IMG/VR virus record: IMGVR_UViG_3300043409_001318
Span: 1-64,000 of that record
Length of the DNA: 64,000 bases
Origin: a virus
Direction: 5' to 3' (one strand)
The notes under the pieces are model-generated. The model did no database searches, had not been told where the DNA came from, and saw only the letters and a list, made by a program, of their open reading frames with translations. The position numbers and the translations under genes were made by a program. Shown in pieces: positions 17,755-26,160 of the stretch. Position 1 is the stretch's first letter; every line of letters begins with the position of its first letter.

Positions 17755-18569
17755 TTCCTGTATCTGGTGAAGCCTTAGATTTTAAAATGCCTTGGCACGA
17801 TAGTATGATGCCTATTGGACCAGATTATACGATGGTTGAAAGAGCAATATTAGAATGTGCTTGGGCTGGTTGTGAAACAATATGGGTTGTTTGTTATCCA
17901 GATGTTATGCCTCTTTTAAAACATAAAATAGGCAACTTTGTATATGAACCAGTAAATTCTTTTTATACAGGATATAACCCAGCAATAGGAGTTGTTAGAT
18001 CGGTTGAAAGGGTGCCTATCTTCTATGTGTCGGTTATGTCTAAGCATATCGGTAGAAGAGATAGTTTAGGCTTCTCAGCCTTACAGGGAGCTTACCACGC
18101 CTTTTATATTGGTTGGGTAATGTCTCGTTGGTATATCCCTCATATGTATTATGTTGCTTTCCCCTACGGTGTTTATCATCCAAAGCAATTAAAATATCAC
18201 AGAAAAGATCTTTCTGTAATTGATAAAAACTATTTAGTCACTTCCCCAGAAGGTAAAACCGTAATGGATGGAGAATATTTAGGATTTACATTTTCCAGAA
18301 GTCAATTTAAATTATTTAGAGATAGAATAAAACGTAAAATACCGGGACCAGATCCAAGAACTTATACCCTTGACGATATTTTTGTAAGTGATATCATTAC
18401 TGAACACGAACCAATACCCATCAAGAGTTACCACAATGTAGGAAGTTGGAAAACATATTGTGAGTATATGGGATCGGACCAAAGTAAATTCTATACTGCT
18501 GACGTTATAAAAAAGTATTTTAAAGATTTTAAACACACTATAATTGGAGAAACTGATGGGAATGTATGA
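17694..18569 (+). CDS. Putative nucleotidyltransferase-like protein
   Basis: The N-terminal third (HLAGIVPVSGEALDF, then an Asp-rich loop and CAWAGCETIWVVCYPD) follows the pattern of sugar-phosphate nucleotidyltransferases, GT-A fold: a first strand with a Gly-rich loop, then a strand after an A-x-x-G-x-x-x-I helix. The usual G-x-G-x-R/K-x5-K signature is not clear, so the call is tentative. The protein is rich in Tyr, Trp and His. It overlaps its neighbour genes on both sides. Confidence 0.5.
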   Translation: MLEIDTENRTNKGSFHLAGIVPVSGEALDFKMPWHDSMMPIGPDYTMVERAILECAWAGCETIWVVCYPDVMPLLKHKIGNFVYEPVNSFYTGYNPAIGVVRSVERVPIFYVSVMSKHIGRRDSLGFSALQGAYHAFYIGWVMSRWYIPHMYYVAFPYGVYHPKQLKYHRKDLSVIDKNYLVTSPEGKTVMDGEYLGFTFSRSQFKLFRDRIKRKIPGPDPRTYTLDDIFVSDIITEHEPIPIKSYHNVGSWKTYCEYMGSDQSKFYTADVIKKYFKDFKHTIIGETDGNV

Positions 18570-18999
18570 TACCGTTGAGATTGTTGAAAATATTGAAAAT
18601 GGGCCTCTTGTTGGAGAATATCAAACTAAATCTCTTGAAAATTCCCTATATACCTATTATATCAAGGATAATAGGCTTATCCTAAAAATGTATAAGTATG
18701 AAACCGTACCAGAGGAAGAACGAACACATCCTATTTTTGGTATACTTCGTAGTGTATATATTGGTGATAAAGACACAAATTATCATGGATGGATTGATAT
18801 TTATGGTGTTGATGAAACTTGGAAACTTAAATTTACTGATGGAGAATTAATGAAAAGCGAATTTGTAGAAGCACATACCAGAGATCCAGATAATTCAACT
18901 ATCGGATCTTTAGGAGAGAATAGTCAAGATCAAGAAGTTGAATACTGGACGGGTGAAGGTTATGTAGTGGAAGACGATAACGACAACTACGAGGGTTAA
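18556..18999 (+). CDS. Phage protein beginning MGMYDTV
   Basis: The 147-aa protein begins MGMYDTVEIV and has YQTKSLENSLYTYYI. This opening occurs in many small phage proteins of unknown role that are predicted to be beta-rich. The start at 18556 fits this family better than a TTG four codons upstream. The C terminus is acidic. It is the last gene before the homing endonuclease. Confidence 0.6.
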   Translation: MGMYDTVEIVENIENGPLVGEYQTKSLENSLYTYYIKDNRLILKMYKYETVPEEERTHPIFGILRSVYIGDKDTNYHGWIDIYGVDETWKLKFTDGELMKSEFVEAHTRDPDNSTIGSLGENSQDQEVEYWTGEGYVVEDDNDNYEG

Positions 19000-19008
19000 A
19001 ATGCTTTT

Positions 19009-19047
19009 GATGCCTTTGCTTACTATTTATATATAAGTGGAGGCATC
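19009..19047 (+). promoter_or_regulatory. RBS-blocking hairpin with candidate late promoter in the loop
   Basis: GATGCCT (19009-19015) pairs with AGGCATC (19041-19047). The loop holds TACTATTTATATATAAG (19021-19037). The SD site GGAGG (19039-19043) lies partly in the right arm, 7 bases before the ATG at 19051. Transcripts from upstream would hide the SD; transcripts starting in the loop would not. T4 late genes such as e, soc and the I-TevI ORF use this arrangement. Confidence 0.6.
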
Positions 19048-19050
19048 GAA

Positions 19051-19692
19051 ATGAAAAAATTTAGTATTGATAATCAAATTGTAGACAAAGTTGGAGAATT
19101 TAAACTTACTAAAAGGTTTAATGATAAAACTGGATTTACTAATGGTTATTTGGTTGTTAAAGAATTAGCAGGTAGGAACAAACATTCGCAAGTAATTTGG
19201 AAATGTATGTGTAATGCTTGCGGCAGAGAAGATGTTTATGTTGTGAGTGGTGATTTAAAAAGAAATATTAGTTGTGGATGTTCAAGAAACAATACTAATA
19301 AACTTTCTACTAATCCACATCATCAATCAAACCAACAAAGTCCATATTGGAAAGGATATGGAGAGATTTCTGGTTATAAATTTTCTAAAATTATTCATAC
19401 AGCATCAAGAAGAAACATAGAATTCAATATAACAATTGAAGAAATATGGGAACTTTTCTTAAAGCAAAACAGAACTTGCACCCTATCTGGCGTTAAGTTA
19501 TACTTTGGAGCGAAAGGAAACGAGCTTGGCACGGCTTCCCTAGACAGAATAGATAGTAATAAAGGTTATCTATCTGGTAATATTCAGTGGGTTCATAAAC
19601 ATATTAACTCTATGAAGTTAGATCTCCAACAAGATCACTTCATAGAGTTATGTTGTATGGTAGCAAATACTAAAAGGAGTTTATTGGAATGA
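19051..19692 (+). CDS. HNH homing endonuclease
   Basis: A free-standing mobile endonuclease. The N-terminal part (GYLVVKELAGRNKHSQVIW, then C-x-C-x2-C and CGC) is the zinc/DNA-binding region seen in phage HNH homing enzymes. The nuclease part has CTLSGVKL, TASLDRIDSNKGYLSGNIQWV and a final HINSMK, which fit the H-N-H fold (His of the first motif appears replaced or displaced). It lies between an operon end and dnaE, touching the dnaE start by 4 bases, a common insertion site for such genes. Translation seems to be delayed by the hairpin upstream. Confidence 0.85.
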   Translation: MKKFSIDNQIVDKVGEFKLTKRFNDKTGFTNGYLVVKELAGRNKHSQVIWKCMCNACGREDVYVVSGDLKRNISCGCSRNNTNKLSTNPHHQSNQQSPYWKGYGEISGYKFSKIIHTASRRNIEFNITIEEIWELFLKQNRTCTLSGVKLYFGAKGNELGTASLDRIDSNKGYLSGNIQWVHKHINSMKLDLQQDHFIELCCMVANTKRSLLE

Positions 19693-22600
19693 CGACTAGC
19701 ACTATCCCGTTTGTAGGTCTACACGCTCATACTGGAATTGGAAGCATTTTTGATGGACTAGGAAAGCCAGAAGAGCATTTTGATTTTGCTTATTCTAACG
19801 GTGCAGATGCTATGGCTATCACAGAGCATGGTAATTGTAATTCCTTACCTTATGCTGTTGCTCACGTTAAGAAAATGCGTAAAGAAGGCAAAAACTTCAA
19901 ATACATTATGGGTGTTGAAGCTTACTTTATTCCTTCTATTACCGATTGGCGGGTAGAATATGAAAAGAACAAGCTTGAAAAGAAAGCAGTAAAAGATGAT
20001 GAAGCAGTTTCTGGTGCTACCGTTGAAGATGAAAATGCTTCCAAGAAAGAAATTAAATCACTTCTAAATCGCCGTCGTCACCTTGTTCTTTTGGCTCAAA
20101 ATCAAAAGGGTCTTAATAATATCTTCAAGCTTATTTCGGAGAGTTATAAGACTGAAAACTATTATCGTTATCCTCGTATGGATTTCGATATGTTGGAGAA
20201 GTATAACGAAGGTGTAATTGCGCTTTCTGCTTGCCTTGGTGGCGTTTATGCTGGTTGTTATTGGGAGAATAAGGACAAGGGTGAAGAAGCTATCCTTGAT
20301 GCTTTCCGTAATACAACTAAGCGTATGAATTCGATCTTTGGTGATCGTTGGTATGGTGAACTACAATGGAATAATGTTCCAGAACAACATATTCTAAATA
20401 AGTATATTATAAAAATGCAGGAAGAGTTTGGTATTGGGCTTGTTTCTACTTGTGATAGCCATTACCCAAATCCTAATGCTTGGAAGGACCGTGAGCTTTA
20501 TAAACGTCTTGGTTGGTTAGGAAAAGGTAAACCAGAGTGGGCCGAGGGTAATTCCGAGCTTCCTGCTGGTGTTGATGAAATTGGTTACGAGCTTTATCCA
20601 AAGAACGGCGATCAAATGTTTCAATCTTACCAAAAGTATTCTAAGGAATGTAATACAAATTATCAGCAAAGTTTAGTTCTTGAAAGTATTACAAATACTT
20701 ATAAGATCGCACACGAACGTATTGAAAACTTCATGCCAGATACAACGGTTCGTCTTCCAGAATTTGTTGTTCCTGCTGGTTTTACTGCTGGTGAAGCACT
20801 TAAAGAATATTCCCTTGAAGGTCTTCGTAAACTAAATCTTATGAAGCCAGATTATATTAAGCAATTAGAACAAGAACTTGAAGTTATTGAAGGTCGTGGT
20901 TTTAGTAAGTATTTCCTTACTATGAAAGCGATTAGTGATAAAGCACAAGGAATTCAATTAGTTGGTCCCGGTCGTGGTTCTGCTGCTGGTTCACTTGTTT
21001 CTTATGCTCTTGGAATTACACAAGTAGATCCAATTAAGCATGGGCTTCTATTTGAGCGATTTATGACGAAGAACCAAGAAGGTTTCCCAGATATCGATTA
21101 TGACGTAAGTGATCCTATGATACTTAAAGATCTTCTAATTAAGGAATGGGGTGATACTACCGTAGTTCCAATTTCTAACTGGAATACACTTCAACTAAAA
21201 TCTCTTGTTAAGGATATTAGTAAGTTCTATAATATTGAGTTCAAGGAAGTAAACGAAGTTACATCTAAAATGATGATTGAAGCAACACCTCTTGCCAAGA
21301 AAGAACATGGTATTAAGTCTGGTGTTTATACGCCTACATTTGAGGAAGTAAAGAAATATTCAGCAACTCTACAAACATTCTTGAAGAAGTATCCAAATAT
21401 CGCAGAACACGTTAATGCTCTTTACGGACAAGTTCGTTCTTGTTCTCGTCATGCTGGTGGTGTTGTAGTTGGTGAAAACTTAGACAAATACATGCCACTC
21501 ATTAACTCCGATGGTGTACGTCAAACTCCTTGGTCCGAAGGTCAAAACGTTCGTCATTTAGAGCCTATGGGTTTTATTAAATTCGATATTCTTGGTATTG
21601 CTTCTTTGCGAATGATTGAAGGTTCTATTCGTCATATTCTAAAACGTCATAAGGGTATTAAAAACCCAACTTTTGATGATGTAAAGACTTTCTATAATGA
21701 AAACCTCCATCCAGACGTTATTGATATGAACGACGCAAAGGTTTACAAGAATGTATTTGATGATGGTAATTTTGCTGGAGTATTTCAATTTACAGAGCGT
21801 CCCGTTCAAGAATTTGCGAGAAAGGTAAAGCCACGCAATATTATCGATTTATCAGCAATTACTTCTATTTATCGTCCCGGTCCTCTTGGAGCAGACGTAG
21901 ATAAAGATTATATTAAAGCAGTTGAAGAACCAGAAAGCATTAAATATATTCATCCAATCGCAAAAGAAGTTACAAAGCAAACTCATGGCTTTTTGATCTT
22001 CCAAGAGCAAATTGCTATTTTGGCTCACAAACTTGGTAAAGATGTTGATCTTGATGAAGGAAATAAACTTCGCAAACTTCTAACCAAGAAAGGAACAGGT
22101 AAAGGATTTGAAGAAAAGGACAAAATTCATGCTAAGTTTATCGAAGGTTGTACTGAAAAAGGTGTTGCCAAGCTTGAGGCACAGAGAATGTGGGAAACCT
22201 TTGAATATTTTTCGGGCTACGGTTTCAATAAATCTCATGCCGTTTGTTATTCGATCCTTTCATATCAATGTGCTTGGCTACTGACTTATTATAAAGCAGA
22301 ATGGTTTGCTGCTTTCTTGGATAAAGAAGATGCGAAGAACAAAGAATATGCTATCAATCTTGCTAAATCTATGGGTTTCAAAATTGAAAAACTAAACGTC
22401 AATACTTCTGGTTTGGTATGGGAAATTGGTGATGATGGAGAAACCCTAATTCAACCACTTTCTTCTATTAAAGGACTTGGTGATGTAGCAGTTCAGCAAA
22501 TCTTTAATAATCGTCCATTTAAAACAATTGAGGAGTTTTTGTTTAACGAGAATATTACATACAGCAAACTAAACAAGAAATCTATTGATGTTCTTGTTCG

Positions 22601-23108
22601 TTCTGGGGCTATGGATACATTAGTCGATAATCGATTTACAGGTGTTAAACATTTCTGGTCAGCGGTAGCAGTAGATCGCCCTCGTAAACTTAAAAACTTA
22701 ATTGATAATATTGAACTTTACAAACCAGAGGGAGATTTTAGCCAAGAAGAGAAGATCCAGTATTTAACAGAACTTACAGGTGTTTATCCAGTAAATCTTG
22801 TAGTTCCTGTTGAAATTATGATTAGGCTTGAAGAAAAGTTTGTTCCACCTCTTTCGGAGTACGATCATGAACTTGGACTTGCTTGGTTTATTGTTCGCGA
22901 GATTGTAAAGAAGAAAACTGCTAATGGTAAAGATTATTGGGTATTAAATGGTATTGATAGCACAAATACAGAAACCCAAGTTAAATGTTGGGGTATTAGA
23001 GAAAAAGATGTTGTGTTTCTAAATCGTCCTTACATGATTAAACCAAATCACGATGAATGGGGATTTAGTATTAACAATATAGCAAAGCAACTTAAATTGT
23101 TAGCATAA
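19689..23108 (+). CDS. dnaE: DNA polymerase III alpha subunit (DnaE-like)
   Basis: Family C replicative DNA polymerase of 1139 aa, close to bacterial DnaE (1160). The N-terminal PHP domain has GLHAHTG and AITEHGN metal-binding His residues. The palm has GRGSAAGSLVSY (nucleotide-binding), PDIDYD with Asp468 and Asp470, and KFDILG with Asp633, the three catalytic acidic residues. The fingers, helix-hairpin-helix (SIKGLGDVAVQQIF) and C-terminal OB-like region follow. A phage-encoded DnaE is less common than family A or B enzymes; here it coexists with the short family A polymerase at 675. No beta clamp or clamp loader is recognised in this window. Confidence 0.93.
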   Translation: MTTSTIPFVGLHAHTGIGSIFDGLGKPEEHFDFAYSNGADAMAITEHGNCNSLPYAVAHVKKMRKEGKNFKYIMGVEAYFIPSITDWRVEYEKNKLEKKAVKDDEAVSGATVEDENASKKEIKSLLNRRRHLVLLAQNQKGLNNIFKLISESYKTENYYRYPRMDFDMLEKYNEGVIALSACLGGVYAGCYWENKDKGEEAILDAFRNTTKRMNSIFGDRWYGELQWNNVPEQHILNKYIIKMQEEFGIGLVSTCDSHYPNPNAWKDRELYKRLGWLGKGKPEWAEGNSELPAGVDEIGYELYPKNGDQMFQSYQKYSKECNTNYQQSLVLESITNTYKIAHERIENFMPDTTVRLPEFVVPAGFTAGEALKEYSLEGLRKLNLMKPDYIKQLEQELEVIEGRGFSKYFLTMKAISDKAQGIQLVGPGRGSAAGSLVSYALGITQVDPIKHGLLFERFMTKNQEGFPDIDYDVSDPMILKDLLIKEWGDTTVVPISNWNTLQLKSLVKDISKFYNIEFKEVNEVTSKMMIEATPLAKKEHGIKSGVYTPTFEEVKKYSATLQTFLKKYPNIAEHVNALYGQVRSCSRHAGGVVVGENLDKYMPLINSDGVRQTPWSEGQNVRHLEPMGFIKFDILGIASLRMIEGSIRHILKRHKGIKNPTFDDVKTFYNENLHPDVIDMNDAKVYKNVFDDGNFAGVFQFTERPVQEFARKVKPRNIIDLSAITSIYRPGPLGADVDKDYIKAVEEPESIKYIHPIAKEVTKQTHGFLIFQEQIAILAHKLGKDVDLDEGNKLRKLLTKKGTGKGFEEKDKIHAKFIEGCTEKGVAKLEAQRMWETFEYFSGYGFNKSHAVCYSILSYQCAWLLTYYKAEWFAAFLDKEDAKNKEYAINLAKSMGFKIEKLNVNTSGLVWEIGDDGETLIQPLSSIKGLGDVAVQQIFNNRPFKTIEEFLFNENITYSKLNKKSIDVLVRSGAMDTLVDNRFTGVKHFWSAVAVDRPRKLKNLIDNIELYKPEGDFSQEEKIQYLTELTGVYPVNLVVPVEIMIRLEEKFVPPLSEYDHELGLAWFIVREIVKKKTANGKDYWVLNGIDSTNTETQVKCWGIREKDVVFLNRPYMIKPNHDEWGFSINNIAKQLKLLA

Positions 23109-23113
23109 AGAAA

Positions 23114-23150
23114 GGTTCCTTACTATTTATTTGGTAAGGAACCATTTTTA
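23114..23150 (+). terminator. Terminator after dnaE with ACTATTTAT motif in the loop
   Basis: A perfect 10-bp stem, GGTTCCTTAC (23114-23123) with GTAAGGAACC (23134-23143), is followed by ATTTTTATT. TACTATTTATTT (23121-23132) spans the left arm end and loop. The same motif-in-hairpin design occurs at 19009. Confidence 0.8.
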
Positions 23151-23152
23151 TT

Positions 23153-23704
23153 ATGAGAATAACAGAAGCACAATTAAGAAAAATCATTAGACAAAAAATA
23201 CAAGAAGTTATAAAACCCTATAGTAATGATCCTAATCCACCAAAAACATTTTCAGGTTCAGGAAGACAAGAAGCACAACCATTAGCTACATTTAAACTTG
23301 GAGAAATTTTAAAAGCTGTTATTCCAACTAACGATAAACATAAAGAAGAATTATCATCTTTTATAGCTTCATTAACTCAAGAACTTCAAAGATTAGGTGC
23401 AAAAAGTGCCCAAGAAGCTGTTAACATAATAAAAACAAATAAAGATACTGATGCAACTATAATAGAAAAAGGAGGCAAATATTATGTTAAAGCTCCAAAA
23501 TTTAATAATATTTTTATTGGGGATAAAAAACAAATTGTAGATTTTGCCAGAGTAACTGGTATTCAAGTTAAAAATTTACCAAAAGAAACTAAAGTTTATT
23601 CTGGATTACCACCAAAATCAAATGAGATGGGAGCACTTACAAATAAAATTCAAGGTGGAACCTACGGATTAGGAAAAGGGGTTAGAGAAAACAAAAGAAA
23701 GTAA
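23153..23704 (+). CDS. Tagged hypothetical protein (ITEAQLRKIIR start)
   Basis: The 183-aa protein begins MRITEAQLRKIIRQKIQEV, a start pattern found repeatedly in proteins of large marine phages, and related in feel to the other tags in this genome. The middle is Lys/Glu-rich and helical; a small beta part follows (GGKYYVKAPKFNNIFIGDK). No enzyme motif is seen. It is a single-gene unit between the dnaE terminator and the uvdE hairpin, with the candidate late motif just upstream. Confidence 0.6.
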   Translation: MRITEAQLRKIIRQKIQEVIKPYSNDPNPPKTFSGSGRQEAQPLATFKLGEILKAVIPTNDKHKEELSSFIASLTQELQRLGAKSAQEAVNIIKTNKDTDATIIEKGGKYYVKAPKFNNIFIGDKKQIVDFARVTGIQVKNLPKETKVYSGLPPKSNEMGALTNKIQGGTYGLGKGVRENKRK

Positions 23705-23713
23705 GATATCCAG

Positions 23714-23756
23714 TTGACTTCTCAGCCCTCCTTGGATAATCTGTCCTTGGAGGGTT
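23714..23756 (+). promoter_or_regulatory. Promoter and hairpin before the UV endonuclease gene
   Basis: TTGACT (23714-23719) precedes an 8-bp hairpin, AGCCCTCC (23724-23731) with GGAGGGTT (23749-23756). The loop holds GATAAT (23735-23740), a -10 candidate with a short 15-base spacer. GGAGGG in the right arm is also the SD site for the TTG start at 23761. Confidence 0.55.
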
Positions 23757-23760
23757 TCTC

Positions 23761-24681
23761 TTGTCTACTAACCTTGGTTACGCCTGCATCAACATGCGTC
23801 TTTCTGAGCGTCCTGCTAAGCTTCGTGTGACTACCAATCGCACCATGATCCGCAAGACCTTTGACGAGCGTGGTATCAATTATGCCGCTCAGCTTGCTTA
23901 CCAGAATATTTGTGACCTTTATACCATCCTTGTTTGGAATACTGCTAACAATATCAAGTTTTATCGTATGTCGTCCGATATGATCCCTTGGGCTTCCGAA
24001 TATGGTGTTCGCAATCTTCCTAATATCGAACAAGTTGCTGCTATGCTTCGCAAGTGTGGTGATTATGCTACGTCTGTTGGTCAGCGTCTTACTTTTCATC
24101 CCGGTCCTTTCAACAAGCTTACTTCCTCCAATCCTTCTGTGACTTCTAATACTATTAGGGATCTTACTATTCACGCAGATATTCTTGATCTTATGGGTCT
24201 TTCTAATACTCATTACAACAAGATCAATATTCATGTTGGTGCGACCTACAAGGATAAGCCTATGGCTATTGCTCAATTCCTTAATAATTGGGATCTTGTT
24301 CCCGACAATGTTAAGTCCCGCTTTACTTTGGAGAACGATGATAAGCCCTCTCTCTACACTACTGAAGAGCTTTATAATCTCATTCACAAGCACACCAACA
24401 TTCCAATTGTATTTGATCACCATCATCATTCACTTCACAATGATGGTATGTCTTCTGCTGATGCACTTGCTATTGCCGTTTCTACTTGGGGTAATGTAAA
24501 GCCTGTTGTTCACTATTCACAATCGCGAGCAGTAGAACAAAATATCAAGTGCCCAGCACAAGCTCACTCCGATAGTTATTGGGAAACTATGGATATTCAC
24601 GGGCATGATGTAGATATTATGCTTGAGGCTAAGTTCAAGGAAATCGCACTATTTAAGTATCGCGATCTTCTTACTATTTAG
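23761..24681 (+). CDS. UV-damage endonuclease (UvdE-like)
   Basis: Nicks DNA 5' of UV photoproducts and other lesions using a TIM-barrel metal site. The family start LGYACINMRL, then the LTFHPGPFNKL segment, INIHVGATYKDK, FTLENDDK, PIVFDHHHH and PVVHYSQSR are all present and carry the metal-binding His, Glu and Asp residues. The length (306 aa) is normal. The start is TTG at 23761, because the conserved N terminus lies upstream of the first ATG and an SD GGAGGG is correctly placed. The first 700 bases are clearly richer in G+C than the surrounding genes, which may show recent transfer or high expression. Confidence 0.88.
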   Translation: MSTNLGYACINMRLSERPAKLRVTTNRTMIRKTFDERGINYAAQLAYQNICDLYTILVWNTANNIKFYRMSSDMIPWASEYGVRNLPNIEQVAAMLRKCGDYATSVGQRLTFHPGPFNKLTSSNPSVTSNTIRDLTIHADILDLMGLSNTHYNKINIHVGATYKDKPMAIAQFLNNWDLVPDNVKSRFTLENDDKPSLYTTEELYNLIHKHTNIPIVFDHHHHSLHNDGMSSADALAIAVSTWGNVKPVVHYSQSRAVEQNIKCPAQAHSDSYWETMDIHGHDVDIMLEAKFKEIALFKYRDLLTI

Positions 24682-24684
24682 TAT
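24672..24684 (+). promoter_or_regulatory. ACTATTTAGTAT motif
   Basis: TACTATTTAGTAT overlaps the end of uvdE and abuts the ATG at 24685. It belongs to the recurring ACTATTTA set; from this position it would give a leaderless message or serve the start at 24772. Confidence 0.3.
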
Positions 24685-25080
24685 ATGGAAATAATACCTC
24701 TTATAATACTTGCTGCTGTGCCTATAATCATGTTAATATATATTGCTAGAAACGAAACAATAAGGAGCGATATGAGCACCAAAGTAAGTTTAAACTATGG
24801 TAAGCAACATCATCTTTACCAAGAAGTATTTGATGAGAAGCATGTATATTTAAAAGTTTATGGATGCGACTTTGAAGTATCCAAAGATAATGCTATGATC
24901 CAAATTCCTATTGAGTTATGGGAAAAGTTAGTAGCAGAATGGCCCGAATCTAAAAAGCGATGGATAGAAGATAATTCACATGAAGATTTTAGTGATGTAT
25001 CTTGGTTAGAATTTGGGTCTAATGCTAAATCAAGTGACGAAACAACTATTTTTGAGAGGAAAAATGAGCCTAAATCTTAA
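24685..25080 (+). CDS. Small protein with optional N-terminal membrane segment
   Basis: Two starts are possible in one frame. ATG 24685 gives a 131-aa protein whose residues 2-21 (PLIILAAVPIIMLIYI) form a membrane helix, but it has no SD site. ATG 24772 has a good AAGGAG and gives a soluble 102-aa form beginning MSTKVSLNYG. Both may be made. The soluble part has ELWEKLVAEWPESKKRW, no known motif. The 3' end overlaps the dUTPase start. Confidence 0.55.
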   Translation: MEIIPLIILAAVPIIMLIYIARNETIRSDMSTKVSLNYGKQHHLYQEVFDEKHVYLKVYGCDFEVSKDNAMIQIPIELWEKLVAEWPESKKRWIEDNSHEDFSDVSWLEFGSNAKSSDETTIFERKNEPKS

Positions 25081-25489
25081 AGTTATTAAAATGAATGGAT
25101 TTGTTAATTTCAAGAACAGAGATAATGGTAATGCTGGATTTGATTTATATGCTACCGAAGAAGGTTCTATTGCGCCAAACGAAAGAATGATGGTTCCTGT
25201 GGGTATTTGTACTTCATTTGATCCAGAGTATTATATGCGTGTTGCTCCTCGTTCTGGATTAGCAGTAAAGAGTGGTATTAATGTTCTTGCTGGTGTTATT
25301 GATGCAAGTTACAGAGGAGAATGGAAGGTCATTCTTCATAATACAAGCACTACTTATTTTCATTTTGAAATTGGAGATAGAATTGCTCAAGCTATTCCAG
25401 AGAAGATTAGTACCGAAGAATTTACATTTGTGGAGAGGTTAAGTGAAACAAAACGTGCAGATGGTGGGTTTGGTTCAACAGGAACTTAA
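25064..25489 (+). CDS. dut: dUTPase
   Basis: Hydrolyses dUTP to dUMP and pyrophosphate, protecting DNA from uracil and feeding ThyX. All five trimeric dUTPase motifs are visible in 141 aa: NAGFDLYA, APRSGLAVKSG, NVLAGVIDASYRGE (catalytic Asp), GDRIAQ and RADGGFGSTG (the P-loop-like tail). The ATG at 25064 follows AGAGGAAAA; an in-frame ATG at 25013 lies inside the previous gene. The end overlaps the next frame. Confidence 0.95.
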   Translation: MSLNLKVIKMNGFVNFKNRDNGNAGFDLYATEEGSIAPNERMMVPVGICTSFDPEYYMRVAPRSGLAVKSGINVLAGVIDASYRGEWKVILHNTSTTYFHFEIGDRIAQAIPEKISTEEFTFVERLSETKRADGGFGSTGT

Positions 25490-25694
25490 ATGCGGTGATC
25501 TGGTTCAATATCGTTTTTACGACCACCAGCCTTATATAGAAAATGGTATTTTTCTTCGTAAATTTTATGACACCAGAAGAGTAGGCGAAGAATTTGAAGA
25601 AGAACCAGTAGAAATGCATGAAGTTTATCTTTTTAATAGTGCTACATGCGAGAATGTTTTTTCCTTTGAATTGGAAGGGGTACTTAATGAATAA
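25443..25694 (+). CDS. Small SH3-like protein
   Basis: The frame starts at GTG 25443 (after GAGAGG) or ATG 25461. The core CGDLVQYRFYDHQPY with a later EVYLFN matches the small SH3/KOW-like family of this genome. It is 83 aa at most, overlaps dut by 47 bases and touches the methyltransferase gene. Role unknown. Confidence 0.55.
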   Translation: MKQNVQMVGLVQQELKCGDLVQYRFYDHQPYIENGIFLRKFYDTRRVGEEFEEEPVEMHEVYLFNSATCENVFSFELEGVLNE

Positions 25695-26160
25695 AATTGT
25701 ATGGTCTGCTGATAAAGATGAGTGGGCTACAAGTCAAGATTTTTATGATGGACTAAATGCTAAATATAATTTTACATTAGATCCATGTGCCGATATTATA
25801 AATGCGAAATGTCCCAAGTTTTACAATACGAATGATGATGGACTTTCTAAGGATTGGGGAGGAGAAATTGTATTTTGTAATCCTCCTTACTCAAAAGTTA
25901 AAGAATGGACGCATAAAGCACTTGAAGAAAGTAAAAAACCAAATACAAAAGTTGTTTTGTTAGTAGCAGCAAGAACAGATACTAAATTCTTTCATGATTA
26001 TTGCATGAAAGCCAATGAAATCCTTTTTGTTAAAGGAAGACTTAAATTTGGTGGCTCTACTAATTCAGCACCATTTCCATCTATGATTGTTGTTTTTGAC
26101 TCTTCACGATTTGGTCTTATGTTTGGACAGATGGATACCAAAGGAAAGGTAATTAGATGA
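25687..26160 (+). CDS. Phage-type DNA N6-adenine methyltransferase
   Basis: The pattern WATSQDFYDGLNAKY, LDPCAD and FCNPPYS (catalytic NPPY) matches the phage Dam family (DNA N-6-adenine-methyltransferase). It would transfer a methyl group from S-adenosylmethionine to adenine. At 157 aa it is compact, as usual for this family, which lacks an obvious target-recognition domain. ATG 25687 has GGAAGGGG upstream and is preferred over the longer frame from 25618. It overlaps the PurA-like gene by 4 bases. No matching nuclease is adjacent; it may protect phage DNA from host enzymes. Confidence 0.85.
   Translation: MNKIVWSADKDEWATSQDFYDGLNAKYNFTLDPCADIINAKCPKFYNTNDDGLSKDWGGEIVFCNPPYSKVKEWTHKALEESKKPNTKVVLLVAARTDTKFFHDYCMKANEILFVKGRLKFGGSTNSAPFPSMIVVFDSSRFGLMFGQMDTKGKVIR

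Noticed and set aside
23722-24429. 235-aa open frame on the - strand
   Set aside because: It lies wholly opposite the clear uvdE gene and has no SD site or recognisable motif; it is a codon-bias shadow.
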